The notes below the pieces were generated by a model that saw only the letters and a list, made by a program, of their open reading frames with translations, was not told the DNA's origin and made no database searches. A stretch of 9,071 bases of DNA, from the NCBI GenBank assembly GCA_012798745.1, contig JAAZMQ010000222.1, positions 1-9,071 of the forward strand, given 5' to 3'. Of the stretch, positions 7,757 through 9,071 are shown piece by piece (the stretch's first letter is position 1; each line of letters starts with the position of its first letter). A program made the translations under genes and the position numbers. Origin of the DNA: Bacteroidales bacterium (GTDB lineage: Bacteria > Bacteroidota > Bacteroidia > Bacteroidales > Dysgonomonadaceae).

Positions 7757-8779
7757 ATGAAAAAGATTATCGGTCTCATACTTATTTTGATTTTGGGGGT
7801 CGGGTGTTCTCCCTCTACTCCACATATCGATTTCCGCCATGATGCAGCCGGCAAAAAAATCGATGTTTATATAGGAACAAGTTATTTTACCTCCCTTATT
7901 TATCCTGATACGATGGAGAAACCGGTTCTGTATCCGATCGTGACCACATCGGGAAAAGAAATCACGCGGGGTTATCCCTTGAGACCCCGCCCTTTTGAAC
8001 GGACGGATCATCCCCATCATGTGGGATTGTGGTTCAGCTTTGGCGATGTGAACGGTTTGGATTTCTGGAACAATTCCTTTGCGATCGGTCCTGAGGACAA
8101 ACCCCGTTACGGATCGATAAAGTTGAAGGAAATAGTCGAAGCCGATTCGAAGACGGGGAGAATGGTGACGAAATCCGATTGGGTGAATTTCAATAATCGT
8201 GTCCTGTTGGAGGAAAAAACGACTTTCCTTTTCGCCGAAAAGGACGGCAATCGCACTATCGAACGGACAGCGGAGTTAACCGCACGCGAACCGGTTACCT
8301 TTACGGAGAACAAGGAAGGGCTGATAGGGATAAGGATGGACAGGGCTTTTGAAGAACCTTCCGATAAGCCGGAGAAATTTTTGGATGCCCAAGGAAACGT
8401 TACGGAAGTACCGGTTTTGAGCAATGAAGGGGTTAACGGCATTTACCGTAATGCGGAAGGGCTGACCGGCGAGAAGGGAGTATGGGGGAAACGGAGTCGC
8501 TGGGTTGCCGTGCGAGCCGAGAAAGAAGGAGAGATCGTTACGGTCGTCATATTGGATCATCCCCGAAATCCCAACTATCCGGGCTGGTCTCATGCGCGTG
8601 GATACGGACTTTTTGCCCACAACAATTTGGCAGGAAGGGCGGTGGATAAAAATGCACATCCGGTAAAATTGGAACTGAAACCGGGTGAAAAGGTCGTTTT
8701 TAAATATAAAGTAGTTATCGGAGGAGATCTTGATGACACAAGCATAAACGCTTTTTCGGCAGATTTTGCGAAAGAATAA
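7757..8779 (+). CDS. DUF6807 (PF14100, 'PmoA family') exported putative lipoprotein
   Basis: The 340-residue product belongs to the DUF6807 family, annotated in databases as 'PmoA family' although no methane-oxidation role is implied here. The start at 7757 gives a signal with K2K3, a hydrophobic stretch (4-15) and LGVGC17, a plausible but weak lipobox. Residues after Cys17 are SPST, without the acidic surface-export signal of Bacteroides lipoproteins, so a periplasm-facing anchor is more likely. The family signature DHPHHVGLWFSFGDVNGLDFW runs from D84 to about W104 (histidines 85, 87 and 88), and a second conserved segment WSHARGYGLFAHN starts at W277. The clustered histidines could bind a metal or sugar; that is inference. 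No biochemical activity is established to my knowledge. The Tat-exported oxidoreductase gene follows after 47 bases, a frequent pairing, so the two probably share a transcript and a carbohydrate-related task. Family call is firm, function open. Confidence 0.88.
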   Translation: MKKIIGLILILILGVGCSPSTPHIDFRHDAAGKKIDVYIGTSYFTSLIYPDTMEKPVLYPIVTTSGKEITRGYPLRPRPFERTDHPHHVGLWFSFGDVNGLDFWNNSFAIGPEDKPRYGSIKLKEIVEADSKTGRMVTKSDWVNFNNRVLLEEKTTFLFAEKDGNRTIERTAELTAREPVTFTENKEGLIGIRMDRAFEEPSDKPEKFLDAQGNVTEVPVLSNEGVNGIYRNAEGLTGEKGVWGKRSRWVAVRAEKEGEIVTVVILDHPRNPNYPGWSHARGYGLFAHNNLAGRAVDKNAHPVKLELKPGEKVVFKYKVVIGGDLDDTSINAFSADFAKE

Positions 8780-8826
8780 AAGAACAATCAAACAATAACA
8801 TATTTTTAAATTCAATAATTAGAATC

Positions 8827-9071
8827 ATGGAAACGAGAAGAAACTTCATCAAAAAAACGGCATTGGGAGCAGCCGGATTAACCTTGGGAGGATTGAATAT
8901 TTCGGCCAAGAATTATGCCCATATTATGGGATCAAACGACAGGATAAGGGTTGGTGTACTCGGTTTTTCAGACCGTTTCAGAAGTTCGCTGGGTAAAGCC
9001 TTTCTGAAATATGCCGACGACATGAATTTTGAGCTTTACACCATCTGCGACATTTGGAACCGGCGTCGCGA
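8827..9071 (+). CDS. Tat-exported Gfo/Idh/MocA-family oxidoreductase, 3'-truncated by the window edge
   Basis: Eighty-one codons are visible before the window ends. The N-terminus is a twin-arginine signal: RRNFIKK (4-10), a weakly hydrophobic Ala/Gly/Leu stretch (about 12-24) and a possible cut after NISA. This implies folding with its cofactor in the cytoplasm before export to the periplasm. The mature part begins NDRIRVGVLGFSDRF, the first beta strand and glycine loop of an NAD(P)-binding Rossmann fold (GVLGFS in place of the usual GxGxxG), and continues to YTICDIW, the second strand with the acidic residue that normally contacts the nucleotide ribose. This architecture is typical of the exported Gfo/Idh/MocA proteins abundant in Bacteroidota. 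Some relatives are GH109 glycosidases using NAD in the mechanism; too little is visible to decide. The start ATG at 8827 is supported by the immediate Tat signal and by the 47-base spacing from the DUF6807 gene. Confidence 0.87.
   Translation, partial: METRRNFIKKTALGAAGLTLGGLNISAKNYAHIMGSNDRIRVGVLGFSDRFRSSLGKAFLKYADDMNFELYTICDIWNRRR

Noticed and set aside
8276..8815. 179-codon open frame on the - strand opposite the DUF6807 gene
   Set aside because: It overlaps a family-conserved gene on the other strand and has the low-complexity look of an antisense translation.
1..9071. CRISPR arrays, tRNA or rRNA genes
   Set aside because: No regularly spaced direct repeats, no tRNA-like cloverleaf with a TTC-rich T loop, and no rRNA sequence was recognised on either strand.

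Overview
The window looks like a chromosomal segment from a Bacteroidales-type bacterium (phylum Bacteroidota). The evidence is a SusD/RagB-family gene next to exported glycoside hydrolases, A/T-rich ribosome-binding regions with no Shine-Dalgarno pattern, a TTG-N20-TAnnTTT(G/A) promoter-like site, and many exported proteins whose mature form would start with Gln. All real genes read on the + strand. The genus cannot be fixed from sequence alone.

Layout: (1) 1-1409 is the 3' part of a SusD-like outer-membrane glycan-binding lipoprotein; its start, and probably a SusC transporter, lie left of the window. (2) A strong hairpin terminator at 1451-1486 closes that unit. (3) 1611-3902 is a secreted GH92 exo-alpha-mannosidase, and 42 bases later 3945-7190 is a secreted GH38 alpha-mannosidase with an extra C-terminal domain; the two probably form one transcript, ended by a terminator at 7235-7269. 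(4) The 566-base gap 7191-7756 holds that terminator, a decayed IS3-family insertion-sequence end with the first 36 codons of its orfA on the - strand, a cluster of AGTGAA/TTCACT words and a promoter candidate. (5) 7757-8779 is a DUF6807 (PF14100, 'PmoA family') putative lipoprotein, and 8827 to the window end is the start of a Tat-exported Gfo/Idh/MocA-family oxidoreductase; this is a second unit.

Working together (inference): the SusD protein with its unseen SusC partner would capture and import a mannose-containing glycan. The GH92 and GH38 enzymes would then remove alpha-linked mannose in the periplasm, as in polysaccharide utilisation loci for high-mannose N-glycans or mannans. The DUF6807/oxidoreductase pair belongs to gene sets often found with sugar oxidation or keto-sugar chemistry in Bacteroidota, but its substrate cannot be read from this window. 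The region is mostly a recognisable carbohydrate-utilisation locus. The parts least explained by known families are the DUF6807/oxidoreductase unit with its repeat-rich upstream region, and the GH38 C-terminal extension. I did not find a clearly new system.
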